Positions 9,761 to 19,799 of a stretch of 64,000 bases of DNA are shown here, piece by piece; position 1 is the stretch's first letter, and every line of letters starts with the position of its first letter. The DNA is taken from assembly GCA_947650285.1 (NCBI GenBank), contig CANTFL010001311.1, forward strand, positions 62,001 to 126,000, written 5' to 3'. This stretch comes from Hyaloperonospora brassicae (lineage: Eukaryota; Oomycota; Peronosporomycetes; Peronosporales; Peronosporaceae). Both the position numbers and the translations under genes were made by a program. Under the pieces are notes generated by a model that worked only from the letters and a program-made list of their open reading frames with translations, searched no databases and was not told the DNA's origin.

Positions 9761-10124
9761 GAACATCCATCAAGTTCTTGCGTTCGCGCTCCAGACGATC
9801 CGTCTGGTCGCGCAGATACGATACCTCGGAACTCAACCGAGACATCTCCCCGCGATCTGTCGCCAGCTCGCCGAATAGGGAGCGGACATCCTGCTCGACC
9901 TGAAGCTGCGCTGTGGCACAATCGGCGCGATCCCTCGCCCGATCAGCCTCGTGATCCTTGCGGTTCTTCCGCACGGTATCAGTCAAAGCGTAGCGCCGGT
10001 CGAGCTCGTGCTTCAAGTCATCGCGCAATTCATCGATTGCGCGGTCCATCTCGTAAGGGTCGAAATGTTGAACCGAATCATCTGGAGGAGGTCTTTCCTC
10101 CTCCACCACATCCTTTGGTGGATG
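9702..10124 (-). CDS. Antisense coiled-coil frame overlapping the pol linker of element A
   Basis: From 10124 to 9702 the minus strand is open for about 140 codons and reads as a charged helical protein (DRAIDELRDDLKHELDRRY, EMSRLSSEVSYLRDQTDRL) ending KKKARTDSTT. It lies in the same minus frame as the antisense ORF 11309-10125, separated only by one TAG (10127-10125), and has no ATG of its own at the start. It may be the C-terminal part of one 535-codon antisense ORF or a shadow of the pol linker, whose plus-strand translation is disordered. The coiled-coil quality makes me take it seriously, but it is unproven. Confidence 0.3.
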   Translation of the reverse strand, partial: HPPKDVVEEERPPPDDSVQHFDPYEMDRAIDELRDDLKHELDRRYALTDTVRKNRKDHEADRARDRADCATAQLQVEQDVRSLFGELATDRGEMSRLSSEVSYLRDQTDRLERERKNLMDVLKRGGYLHRKKKARTDSTT

Positions 10125-10330
10125 CTAACGGTGGTCAACGCTTTCTAGTGGAGCGTATCTTGAATCACCGCGACGATTCAGGATCAAGGACGAGTTACCT
10201 CGTCCAGTGGCGGGGGTATACACCCTCTTGAAACAGCTGGGAGCCCCGCTCTCAGCTGTTGATGGATGTTGAAGGTCTCGTCCGCCAGTATGACGAGACC
10301 CATCCGATGAGTCCTGTGGCCCATCGGTAA
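10113..10330 (+). pseudogene. pol: pol of element A, part 4: chromodomain
   Basis: After a ~350-bp Arg/Pro/Ser-rich linker that stays open on the plus strand apart from TAA 9758, pol ends with a chromodomain: [28 protein letters not shown], then [10 protein letters not shown] and [10 protein letters not shown], ending at TAA 10328-10330. Chromodomains steer chromovirus integration to marked chromatin, so this places element A among chromoviruses. A TGA at 10229-10231 splits the domain in this copy. Confidence 0.88.
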
Positions 10331-11309
10331 ACACGCGCCCTAGGCGCTTGTAGACGGATTGCAAGTTTGCAATCGCGTCACGCATTTCAGCCGAGACGTG
10401 TACCCTTCCCCAGGGCGAATTTAGGGAATACACATCCCTATGTGCACGCTGCGAGTTGTCAACACAACTCGCACAAGGGTCTCCCCATGTGAGGCAAGGA
10501 ATGCCTGCCTCACTCGAAAAACAATGCAACCGGTACCTTGCATCGGTTGGCGTTCGCCGTTCCAACCTGAGGCGTGTCGCCTCAAGTTTCTTGAGCCACC
10601 CTTCTCGTCCAAAATTCTTTACGTTTTGGACGAAAGCATTCCACGCAGCCAAAAGCGAAGCCTTGTCACGCTTTTGGTTGCTGTTGTACCATCGATGTCT
10701 AAGGAAGACATCGAGGTAAAAGTCTTCCTCAGCGCGAAAGTTCTTCGCGCTGGAACTCAAGCCATGAAGCTCAGTCGCATCGAAAAAAGGCTTTCGATGG
10801 TGTTGGTTTGTCTCGTGAGACAAGCTATTCATGAGCCGTTCGGGTAAACGCCACGGCTTCAGCTCATCACGCTTCGAAGTGGTACCCTTGTCGGTACCAC
10901 GGTTGTCAGTATGACGACGGCTCACGCCATCGTCATCACGCTCGTTCGAAGACGCACGAGCCGGCGGTGGTGAGGAATAGAACTCACCACCCTGATCACC
11001 TTCATCATCACTGCCGAACAGACTGTGATTCAAATCACGAGTCCGTTCGTTCGGCAGTGGTCTTGGCGAATACTGAGGCGTCGCCGGTGAGCGAGACGCC
11101 TCTGGATCATTGCCCGAGTCAGACTTGTCTGACATGCCAGAGTAGATGACCTCTACATCAGGGTCATTGTGCGCACGCGGTGTGATACCGCGTGCACCTG
11201 CAGCACCTGTTGCTGCAGGCAAAGAAGGGGCGGCAGAAGACGAATCGTCTGCCGCAGAGGCTGGCACAGCACCGGGCTGTGTAGGTCTTGAGTCACCACG
11301 CATAGACAT
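10125..11309 (-). CDS. Antisense ORF (394 aa) between pol and 3' LTR of element A
   Basis: ATG at 11309, TAG at 10125. The gene would be transcribed towards pol, opposite to the element. Residues 1-150 are low in complexity (Ala/Ser/Pro then acidic). Residues ~150-325 look globular: [94 protein letters not shown]. From residue ~327 it overlaps the chromodomain on the other strand and looks like noise, so the true end is probably near there or reached by splicing. It stays open for 1.2 kb in an element whose sense genes are broken many times. Element B has an apparently related antisense frame in the same place. I do not recognise the family; no function is assigned. Confidence 0.5.
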   Translation of the reverse strand: MSMRGDSRPTQPGAVPASAADDSSSAAPSLPAATGAAGARGITPRAHNDPDVEVIYSGMSDKSDSGNDPEASRSPATPQYSPRPLPNERTRDLNHSLFGSDDEGDQGGEFYSSPPPARASSNERDDDGVSRRHTDNRGTDKGTTSKRDELKPWRLPERLMNSLSHETNQHHRKPFFDATELHGLSSSAKNFRAEEDFYLDVFLRHRWYNSNQKRDKASLLAAWNAFVQNVKNFGREGWLKKLEATRLRLERRTPTDARYRLHCFSSEAGIPCLTWGDPCASCVDNSQRAHRDVYSLNSPWGRVHVSAEMRDAIANLQSVYKRLGRVFTDGPQDSSDGSRHTGGRDLQHPSTAESGAPSCFKRVYTPATGRGNSSLILNRRGDSRYAPLESVDHR

Positions 11310-11427
11310 GTTAACTATGCAAGGTCAAGCGGAAAGTGAATGGAACGGACCCAACAAGTGCTCCCTGTCCCAATGGTGGCCAACGGGTGGCCTCCATATT
11401 TTCGATAGTCACACGGTGACTATCAGT

Positions 11428-11441
11428 TAAGGGGGGGGTGA
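11428..11441 (+). other. Polypurine tract of element A
   Basis: AAGGGGGGGGTGA lies directly before the 3' LTR (TGTAACGGGG at 11442), as expected for the plus-strand primer. The hairpin GATAGTCAC/GTGACTATC (11404-11424) ends just upstream. Confidence 0.85.
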
Positions 11442-11835
11442 TGTAACGGGGCAGCCCGTTACATGGAATTGTCACTTTAAAGAAACAATGACAATAAAGA
11501 ATTATAAGTTGAATATTCTTTAAACAATATCACCGATTGTGGTGATATTGAAGGGTCGACCAAAGGGTCTGTTCATTGGTTGATATTGTGATGATATCAA
11601 CCCACCAATCGCCGCAAGACGCGCGCAATGAGTGGTGACGAGACGTCACCATACATCCATTTATATTAGTATAATTAAGTTAAGTCAAACAGAGAGACAG
11701 TAGTTTAAAGACTTAATTATATTAATATAACAGTTCCACTTTTACCCTACCTACGCTTCCTCGCTTGCCACGTGTACGTCTGTCGGGGTATCCAAAACCC
11801 TTGCGTCAAGTTACGCAAGGGTGTGCCCCGTTACA
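11442..11835 (+). repeat. 3' LTR of element A
   Basis: 394 bp, about 96% identical to 3847-4239. The densest differences are in the AT-rich block at about 11655-11690 and are mainly C/T and G/A changes. Followed by the target duplication CCTTT. Confidence 0.95.
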
Positions 11836-13959
11836 CCTTTGATCTTCGAACTCTTCCTGAACTTCGTCTATGATCAGCTCCGGCCAAGCGCATCCATCAA
11901 CCTCGATGCGTGACGCTCCAAAAACGACTTCAAGCCGGTTATACTTTTTGCTTTAAACGTCAGCTATAGCTTCTTTCCGCCTTTTCCTTCAACCCAGCTT
12001 TGTTGTCTTCATCTCCAACGCTATTGGAAACACAGAGGATCGACCAAAAATATTATCGTGTATTTGCAGCAATGAGACAATGGTAGTGACCGAGATCTCG
12101 GTCTAGGTAACTACTGACCAGTGCATGGTAATTATATAAGTGACTTTCTGATATTGCTGTCATCCCACGCAGTCGCAATTGGTCGCATTCTACAGACCGT
12201 GGCGGCGATTGATGAGATTATGCCGACACCCTTTCGACTTTCGCCTAACGCGCAGTTTATCCGTCACATACTCAATATAGTCAATCCATTCGAATGCACT
12301 GCGTCTACCCAATCCTTTGCAGTCAGTATGTGCCACAACCTACTTCACAGAAGATTTCTAACAGCAAGAAAAGGCGTTAATGCGCTTTTTTTGACAAATC
12401 GCTGCTCCATTCTACACATAAATAGCAGAAACAGTCTTAATAATGGAAGCAACAAATTCAAAGAGCGTAGAATAAATTAACATTGGCAATGGCAATGATA
12501 GAAAAAGGATGAACAAGAAGAAATGGACAACAGAAAAGCAGAAGCACACACACAAACAATCGATATAATTAATAAGCGAATTGTCTTGCGCTCGATCGCA
12601 AGCAAAGAAAAGCACCCACACAAAATACAAAAATATCGAGTGGAATCGCCGTCACCTACATCGCATATCGCTGGAAAGGCGTCATCGTCTCCAATCTTGC
12701 TCGACTGATTTGTTCTCGACTTTCTATCTCATTGTCTCAGGGTGCACAGCAGCTCCACTATGATAAGTATTGGTTCGGTAGAGTCCAGAGCTTTCGAACA
12801 CTTCGTTTAATGTTTAACTCTGTTAGAATTGCTGCTCAGTAGTCGAGGCTGCACTTGGAACTTGAGTTTGATAAGATTTCCTAAACGCCGTCAATCTCTC
12901 TACATGTATAGATGCGCCTGAATATACCTCACCTTTTCACCCACTCTACATCTACATATATTTGCAGGTGTCTCACGTGGTATTATATGCGCTTTCGCCT
13001 TAGGCCGTACACTTCGTGCTCTCGCTCAGACGAAAGGATGTGACCACGTAGGGTCTGGGTAGGGGTAGCATAAAAAATGATGATGAGCAATACCGAACTG
13101 CAAATCGTCTGTTCCAGGTTCCACAACAGACTTATTCAAATGATACAAACATCCAACCCACTTCGTATCCTCATTTTATCCTCATTCGATCCATTTCTTG
13201 CATTGTCTTCAAAAGCGCTTGGTGTCCAAGTACCCGATACCACATCCGGTACCACATCCGGCACAAAATTTTTTTGAGAACCCTCTGCGAATGGCCTTGT
13301 AATGGGCTAGCAGTAGCCGGCATCGAAGTTGTAACTCGAACGTTTGGTGCTGTCAGGTCATTGTTCGAACGGAGGAAAGCATGGATACTGTCTATACAGG
13401 ACGCAGACAATCGGTCTGGCTCAGATTATGCCGTGCGCTTTGCAGAAGTATGATGGCTTAATGTGGTAGCATTGTGAGTTTGTGTTGAATATTGGTGCCC
13501 AACATACTCGCCATGAACAAACATACAGATGACGAGGTCTCTCAATTCGCACTGTCACTCCAATATAGCAGGTGCGCCACAACAGGGTCGGCTACGATAG
13601 CACATAACGATCAGTCTAGAGAATTCTGGCTCTGCCACCGCGTAACGAGACAGAGCGATCTAGTCTGGTAATCGCAGTAAAAATAAGCAAGTCTTCTTTC
13701 GCAGCAAAGAGAGCCAATGTAAGTGATGAATACAATGCGTGTCAAATTGCACATTCGGTGCAGCCTTGGGATACAGGGAGAAGGTAATCGTAATCAGAGC
13801 TCTACACGCATGAGGTCGCATATTTTTTAAGCCACGACTAGGGGCGCACCCCACTTTTGCTAGTGGAACACCTCGTTTTTGCTGCGGGTACACCCGCCCT
13901 CCTTAAATGATAAAAGGGCTTCACACTTTAAACTGCATAATAATGTACGTGTACAGTAC
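11836..13959. other. Unannotated spacer between elements A and B
   Basis: No gene supported. Open frames of up to 119 codons (12121-12480) show no recognisable motif. A 12-bp unit TACCACATCCGG is tandemly doubled at 13238-13261. Confidence 0.4.
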
Positions 13960-14436
13960 CGTAGCGGAGCTACACATCTCCTTAAGTCAGGGGAAGACTT
14001 AACTTTCAACGAGCAACTTAGGTTTCGAGAACCCGACTCAGAGAGTCAGCAAGCTCAGATATCTTATGGTTCATATTCCAGGGGAGCAAAGGATTCAAGA
14101 GAATCACAGCACAGAGTGGTCAAGAGTAGCTACCTTTACAGGCGTTGCTAACTCTTGCCGATCAAATACGCCTCGTGAGGCACGTCTCTTAAGTGATCAA
14201 CATGGGAACTAAACTTTATTTTCTTTATCTAAAAGAACACCTCAGAACAACGTACTTAACCTAATCACTAATGTTCGAATTACTTCATCCTATAGGATTT
14301 CTTAATTCGATGGCTGACACACGTCAGCCCCCGACAATTGATATGGTGTTCGAATATCATTTTAAATGGGACTCCGTCCTCTGTGTACCACACATGTTAT
14401 GTTACTCGTTACACACATGTTGTATACCCCGGTACA
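13960..14436 (-). repeat. 3' LTR of element B (left copy)
   Basis: Shares blocks with 20878-21411: GTAGCGG-GCTACAC, CTCCTTAAGTCAG, GAGCAACTTA, GAACCCGACTCA, GGCTGAC and AACAATTGATA-like segments. The right edge at GGTACA is set by the adjoining minus-strand purine tract (GTGAGGGAGGG, 14437-14447). Edges are approximate because of indels. Confidence 0.7.
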
Positions 14437-14545
14437 CCCTCCCTCACCAGACTGACGTTATCACGAAACGTCATTCTAATTCTTCCCTCGAAGAGATCGG
14501 TGTGTGTACGCTTTAATCACACGCTTTTCCAAAACACGAAACACC

Positions 14546-15238
14546 ATGGAATCGCCACCTAACGAGTCTCGGACCCTTTCCTTCGACCTCGTCTTTGATG
14601 AGGATGTGGACTATGGTAGCATTACCAATGTTCATAAAGATGAAGGGAAAATGTCCAACCCCCCTATGCCTGGAGTTCGACCTTTCATAGCACCAAATCC
14701 GTTTGTTGAACGCGGTGAAACCTCCTCTCCAACGGCGCTGCATCATGCAACAAGCCGGTGACCACATCATCACCAACCCGCTCGACGATCACCAAGAGTT
14801 GTTTCTCCAGCCTGGGGGGGGGGGCTCATCGTTGCGCTCAGACCAATAGGTTCATCTAGCTTCGGTAGGTTATGTCTTCTCAACACCTGACGTGGAGGAA
14901 TAGGTGGGTTGCCTGAAGAGAAGGACATCCAATTTATCCGCTGAGTGTATCGCAAGCGACACCTCAACAGCATGGCAGCTCTATGAGCAAGTGCCAATGT
15001 GGCTGATGTTCATTTGGAACGAATGCCTCGGTACAAATTTGCCAAGCTCAAGGCCAGAGGACAATTACGTAATCGAACACTCTATGCTTCTGCTACGCCG
15101 GTAGCCGCGAGTTTTGACTTTATGGTAAAAAGCAACCCGCTACATTCCACCACTTTTGGTGATAAGCGTCTTTGGTCGCACAATGACCCTGGTCGCGATG
15201 TCCAAATGCATCCACAGCGTATGTGCAACCTGCCGTAG
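14546..15238 (+). pseudogene. Antisense ORF remnant of element B
   Basis: A single plus-strand frame starts at ATG 14546 (MESPPNESRTLSFDLVFDED), about 110 bp inside the 3' LTR of element B. It runs 231 codons to TAG 15236-15238 at the 3' end of the chromodomain, with only four internal stops, all TGA and no frameshift. Position, orientation and extent match the antisense ORF of element A. By eye, KRHLNSM-AALxA, NVADV, KFAKLKARGQLR, FGDKRL and RDV line up with [36 protein letters not shown] and RDV of element A. The match is weak and needs a real alignment. Function unknown. Confidence 0.4.
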
Positions 15239-15375
15239 GAATATCTCATACTCCCAAGAGTTCCCCGACTCCGGGTACCCTCGCCACTTCACCAGATACT
15301 GGTATTGGCCATACGACGACGTCGCTCCAGGATTTTCTTCACGTGGAATTTGCGGTTCCCTTGTTCATCAAGGTG
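15226..15375 (-). pseudogene. pol: Chromodomain of element B pol
   Basis: The minus strand reads LDEQGNRKFHVEEILERRRR, then after a frame change YQYLVKWRGYPESGNSWEYE, a clear chromodomain. It lies about 150 bp beyond the last integrase frame and confirms that element B is a chromovirus. Confidence 0.8.
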
Positions 15376-15522
15376 CATCGGTTGCGGTCGGTATACCGAA
15401 GGAGGAGCATCAGAAGGTGCTTCTATAGCTGAGTCGTAATTGTGGGACATTGGGTAAGACCCATAGTGCTCTTGACGCGATTCAAGTCCGTTTTTAGGCG
15501 TTGAAGTTGGGATAACTTCGTG

Positions 15523-16640
15523 TCAGGACATTGAAGTTGGGCCAATCCCGGATGGAAGCTCAGCTTGACCTCCTGATTCGAATTCAGCAGCTGATATCAA
15601 GGCCAAGTTACGCGTCGCGAGCGCCCATAAGTTCACGTGGGACGTTTCCCGATAAGGCTTAAGTAAGCCAACGTAGAACACTGGATTTGTGCGCAGTTTG
15701 CGCGGAAGGTTGAGCGTACACTTAAGTCCCTTCCTAGCGACGACCGTGAATAGTCCAATGAAGCACGGACGCAACTTTGTCTTGAAGACAGCGGACACTA
15801 CATTTGTAGGTAGGTATTTAGCATTAAGTAGAACTTGGTCATCGGCCTTGTATAGTTCAATACAACATCGGCCTTTTGAATTAGCTTGTTCCTTCTGTTT
15901 GTCTTGTCTATCATCCAGTGCGTCACGCACATGTCTTAAGACATCCAATCGCGTTCTCAGAAATAGGCTTGCTTGTTTGTAAACAGTAGCAGGGCTGATA
16001 TCTACGAGCTGATCGGCCATCTCTACCCCACAGAGACCTGAACCACGCAGTGAAATACTTAACGGAACGCGTGGATGTGTATGCTTGACACATAAAATGG
16101 AGTAAAGCCTGTAGAGGCATAAACGCAAACTGAACGACCGGTAGTATCGATCGTAACGTTTTAATGTATTATCGCAAATAATACTTATTATGTCACCGAT
16201 AACGGAAACCATTCGCTCAGTTCGATCATCGGTCTGCGGGTGATCCGCTGTGAATATGTCAAATCGTGTGTCGAGCACTTTAAAAATGGACTTTCAAAGC
16301 TTCCTTGTGAAGCAAGGGTCTCAATCAAAGACAACTGTCACAGGCAAACCGTGTTGTCGAAACACTCAATCAATAAACATTGTCGCTGTACCCCTCAACA
16401 TTAATGGTATCCGTCACCGCCGCTAAATGATCCATCTTGCTCAAACGGTCAACAAAGACCATAGTAACCGTATTTCCATACGAATCCTTCGGTAATCCAG
16501 ACAGGAAGTCCATACTGATGGAATTCCAACACTCTTTGGGTATAGGCAAACTAACCAGCGGCGCGGCCGCGTGAGGTGATGGTTTCACCCGTTGACACGT
16601 TTCACACGTACGCACATATGTGCTCACCCATTTGTATAGT
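15523..16640 (-). pseudogene. pol: Integrase of element B
   Basis: Minus-strand fragments in order: YVRTCETCQRVKPSP (zinc CxxC), ISMDFLSGLP (first Asp), FVDRLSKMDHLAAVTDTIN, a decayed stretch, FTADHPQTDDRTERM (catalytic segment near the Glu), and the GPF-type end FIGLFTVVARKGLKCTLNL, NPVFYVGLLKPY. At least two frame changes or stops break it between 16640 and 16280. Confidence 0.88.
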
Positions 16641-16645
16641 TTGGG

Positions 16646-18300
16646 TCACCAACAATATTGGCTAACTGAGCCGTAGGTCTTCTGACGACCGAGATAGCCG
16701 CTCAACGCAGTATCATGTGCCTCATAGAGGACCCGATACTTCAACTCCACATCATGAGGGACAACGATGCGAGGGGTATCCTCCACATCCGTGCTATAGC
16801 ACAACAGGCCTTGATCGATCGAATATCGATCTAACCTCGCACGCAATCGTGCCGGAAATTCTATGTCCGATTCCTTATACTCCTCGCTACCTAGAGCACG
16901 TAGCAGAGCTACACAATGTTCATCCTTGGCATATGCCGTACGGATTCGGTCAGTGACCGATGAAGACACAGTCGTAACATGAGCAAGCTCATATTCAGGC
17001 CTGCGTGACAACGCATCATCCAAAGCATTCTGCTTGCCCGGCTTATACTTGACCTCGAAGTTGTACTCGGCAAAGAAGGAAAGCCAACGAGCCATTCTCT
17101 GAGAGAGGTGAGGCGACTGGGTCGCAGTGCGTAGTGACGCATGATCCGTGTAGATCACAAACGGCGTAAGCCAAGTAGATGAACTCTAAATTTGACGAGA
17201 GCATACTTCATTGAAAGTAGCTCTTTGTCATAAACAGGATAGTTTTTTTCAGCAGCTTGGAGCTGTCGAGACTGGAACGCAACGACGCGTTCCCGTAAAT
17301 CGACATCTGTTTGTAACAGAGCACTGTCAATGGAAAAAACAGATGCGTCACAGAAGACACTGAAAGATCGATCAGGATCAGGAAAAGCTAAGAGTGGAGC
17401 ATGGAATAGACTCTCCTTTACTGCTTGAAAAGTATCATGCTCGGTGCTAGTCCAGCACCATTCCACATCCTTTTGAAGGAGATGGGATAATGGCCGAGCC
17501 ATATCTGCGTAATTCGCACTGTATTTGTGTAAGTCATTGGCAAGACCAAGCCAATTACGTAAGTCTTTTTGGTTCTCTGTAAATCGGCCAGTCAACGATG
17601 GATTATACCTCATCGGGATCCGCTCTAAGGCCTTGCTTACCAATAAAGCACCCTAAAAAGGGAATCTCTTCTGCATTAAATATGCACTAAGACGCTTTGG
17701 CGTACAACTTGTTCGTGCGCATGCACTCGAGCACCGATCGTAAAGGGTCGATGTGATTACCCACATCCAAATGACCTTTCAAAGCACGACTATGGACAAA
17801 GATGTCATCACAGTACGTTGTTGCATATCCTTGGTGAGGATTGAACAATTGTGTCACAAGACGATTGAATGTAGCCGGGGCATTTCCTGACCCTTGCGGC
17901 ATACAAGCCACTCTCAGAGCATACCTCTCGGAGTGCTGACCGCTGTCAGCGGAATATCGCTCTCTTGCATGAACAGCTGGTAATAACCATCGACTAAGTC
18001 GAGAGCACAGTGCATTGTACATCCCACCATATTGTTCTGAAGAACATCCTTCCTCGAAATTGGTGTCTGATCCGGGATGGTGGTTGCATTATGCTTATTG
18101 TAAGCATGAACAATGCGCCACTTCCCATTGTGCTTTTTGACACAGAAGATCGGTGAGGAATGGGGAGATTTGCTCTCACGTACCGTTCCTACCGCGTGCT
18201 TTGCACGAAAAAAGTTGTCAATGACGTCACATCGTTCCTTCGGTAAAGGCCACTGCCGTGATACGCAGTATTTAGTTCCGGGAACCAAGTCACTTTCATG
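16646..18300 (-). pseudogene. pol: Reverse transcriptase and RNase H of element B
   Basis: Minus-strand order: VPGTKYCVSRQWPLPKERC, SPHSSPIFCVKKHNGKWRI, LDLVDGYYQLF, NAPATFNRLV, catalytic TTYCDDIFVHS, then RNase H FCDASVFSIDSALLQ, NYPVYDKELLSMKYAL, IYTDHASLRT, NALDDALSRRPEY, and the integrase HHCC start (YEAHDTALSGYLGRQKTYG). Several frame changes. YCDD replaces the usual YLDD/YIDD. Confidence 0.9.
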
Positions 18301-18364
18301 ACGTACAACTCCATCGGGGGAGAGGTAAGACGGACGGTGAGTTGTGACACACCACGTCCTAAAA

Positions 18365-19640
18365 CTAATTTACCAAAGGATAAAGCGGACCAAGGGAATT
18401 TTTAAGGATCAAATATCCACTACGGGCATCCAATTCCGCTTTTGTGTCCTCAAGGACAGACTCGTCCGATAACGAGGATAAGTTCAAGTCAATATTCGGC
18501 TGAATGACCAATAACTCGAATAAATCTTCTGCCTGTAATGCATGGCTAAATTCGCCGTCAGACATTTCGTCGAGGTCAAAGAGAGTATCCAAGGATGGAA
18601 GAGTCTCAAGACTTATATTGCTATCATTATGGCCAGCCAACCCATTGACAAGTGTATATAGTGTATTATTACTATCATCACTTCGTGACTTCTTAAATGT
18701 TGGGCGCTTACCAGTTGTCACCCGACACTGAGATTGTTTCCTCAAAGGAACTTTACGACTCCTAGAGGCCGAACAGTAGGGTCCCCGTGTTTTCTATTCA
18801 TCTTAGCCCGCTCTATACGAGAGATCATGTCTTGAACGATATCTGGTGAAGTGTTATGCAACTCGAACACTTCACCCAGTGGATTTACATGTAACACTTC
18901 ACGTACAGCATCCGGGACTAGCCCTGAAAACTATGGCTTCTCGCCATCAATGACATTACCTACATCCAGTGAGGTGCCACCTCGGCCGCCCTCACTCGGT
19001 GGAATATCACGTGCCACCCCATCACATCAGAGAAATTACATTCTTGATGTCTCGGCCCTTAGCCAACCATGCCTGCAGCATGCAGTGTCTCAGTATCACA
19101 ACGAGTATCACTCAACGGAGTATAACTCGCTTCACATACGGTAAAAGAGCTCCGCTCAATTTTAATGTCATTGACATTGGAGTTAATTGACTCTGACATA
19201 CCAATGTCCAACACACTGACATCTTCCGTCAATGGTTCGCGCCAATAGCTCTTCTGTTTACTAGCAAAGGTGGATTCATGACTCTCCAAAGATTCGCTAG
19301 TAACATTGCGCGTGTCGCCTAAGATCTTAGACCTTCAATCAATCCATGGCTCATGGCGTTATTGGCCAAGGCATACCCAGGATGAGATCATATCTCGAAT
19401 TTAAATCGAGGACAAGACAGCGTTCAATGCTGTCAAAGTCCAACAACTTCACACCTAAGTTCAACGGAACTGTAGGCGCCGTGACGCGACTACCAGTCGC
19501 TAAACGAACGGTGATCGAATCACCTTCATGCACTTTGAGCGCTCCAGCATATCGCTGACTTCCCTCAAGGGAACGACGTCGAGAATAATTGCATGATGCT
19601 TCGGAGTCGATTGGGATCGACCAATGCTTCTCAAAGCCTT
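18365..19640 (-). pseudogene. pol: Protease and spacer of element B
   Basis: Around 19610 the minus strand reads PIDSEASCNYSRRRSLEG, apparently a DSGAS protease site with Gly changed to Glu, followed by ITVRLATGSRV and CLVLDLNSRYDLILGMPW. The 18365-18745 part is an acidic spacer (LDTLFDLDEMSDGEF, LFELLVIQPN) equivalent to the protease-RT spacer of element A. Multiple stops between 18750 and 19350. Confidence 0.7.
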
Positions 19641-19799
19641 TAACTTTTGCCTCGGCGACTAATAAGCCAGGCTATAATCCACGCTCTGTGCTGGTGGGCA
19701 TATATCTCGGTGGGGCTAAGCCCTGTTTCCCTCTACCTCGTAGAGAAGCAACAGAACTCAGTTTTACCCCAGTAGGGCTCCCCGCACCTACTGGGTGTC

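Larger units (their letters stand above)
3847..11835 (+). mobile_element. Element A: Ty3/Gypsy chromovirus LTR retrotransposon with antisense ORF
   Basis: A 7989-bp element bounded by LTRs that start TGTAACGGGG and end CCCCGTTACA. A perfect 5-bp target duplication CCTTT lies at 3842-3846 and 11836-11840. Order: LTR, primer-binding site, gag, protease, reverse transcriptase, RNase H, integrase with GPF-type end, chromodomain, antisense ORF, polypurine tract, LTR. The LTRs differ at about 15-18 sites in ~393 (roughly 4%), mostly transitions, so insertion is not very recent. gag and pol carry at least eight stops or frameshifts, so this copy is not autonomous. Inverted repeats tile the whole element. 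Confidence 0.95.

Noticed and set aside
12121..12480. 119-codon plus-strand ORF
   Set aside because: No motif, no splice context, and length within random expectation for the region.
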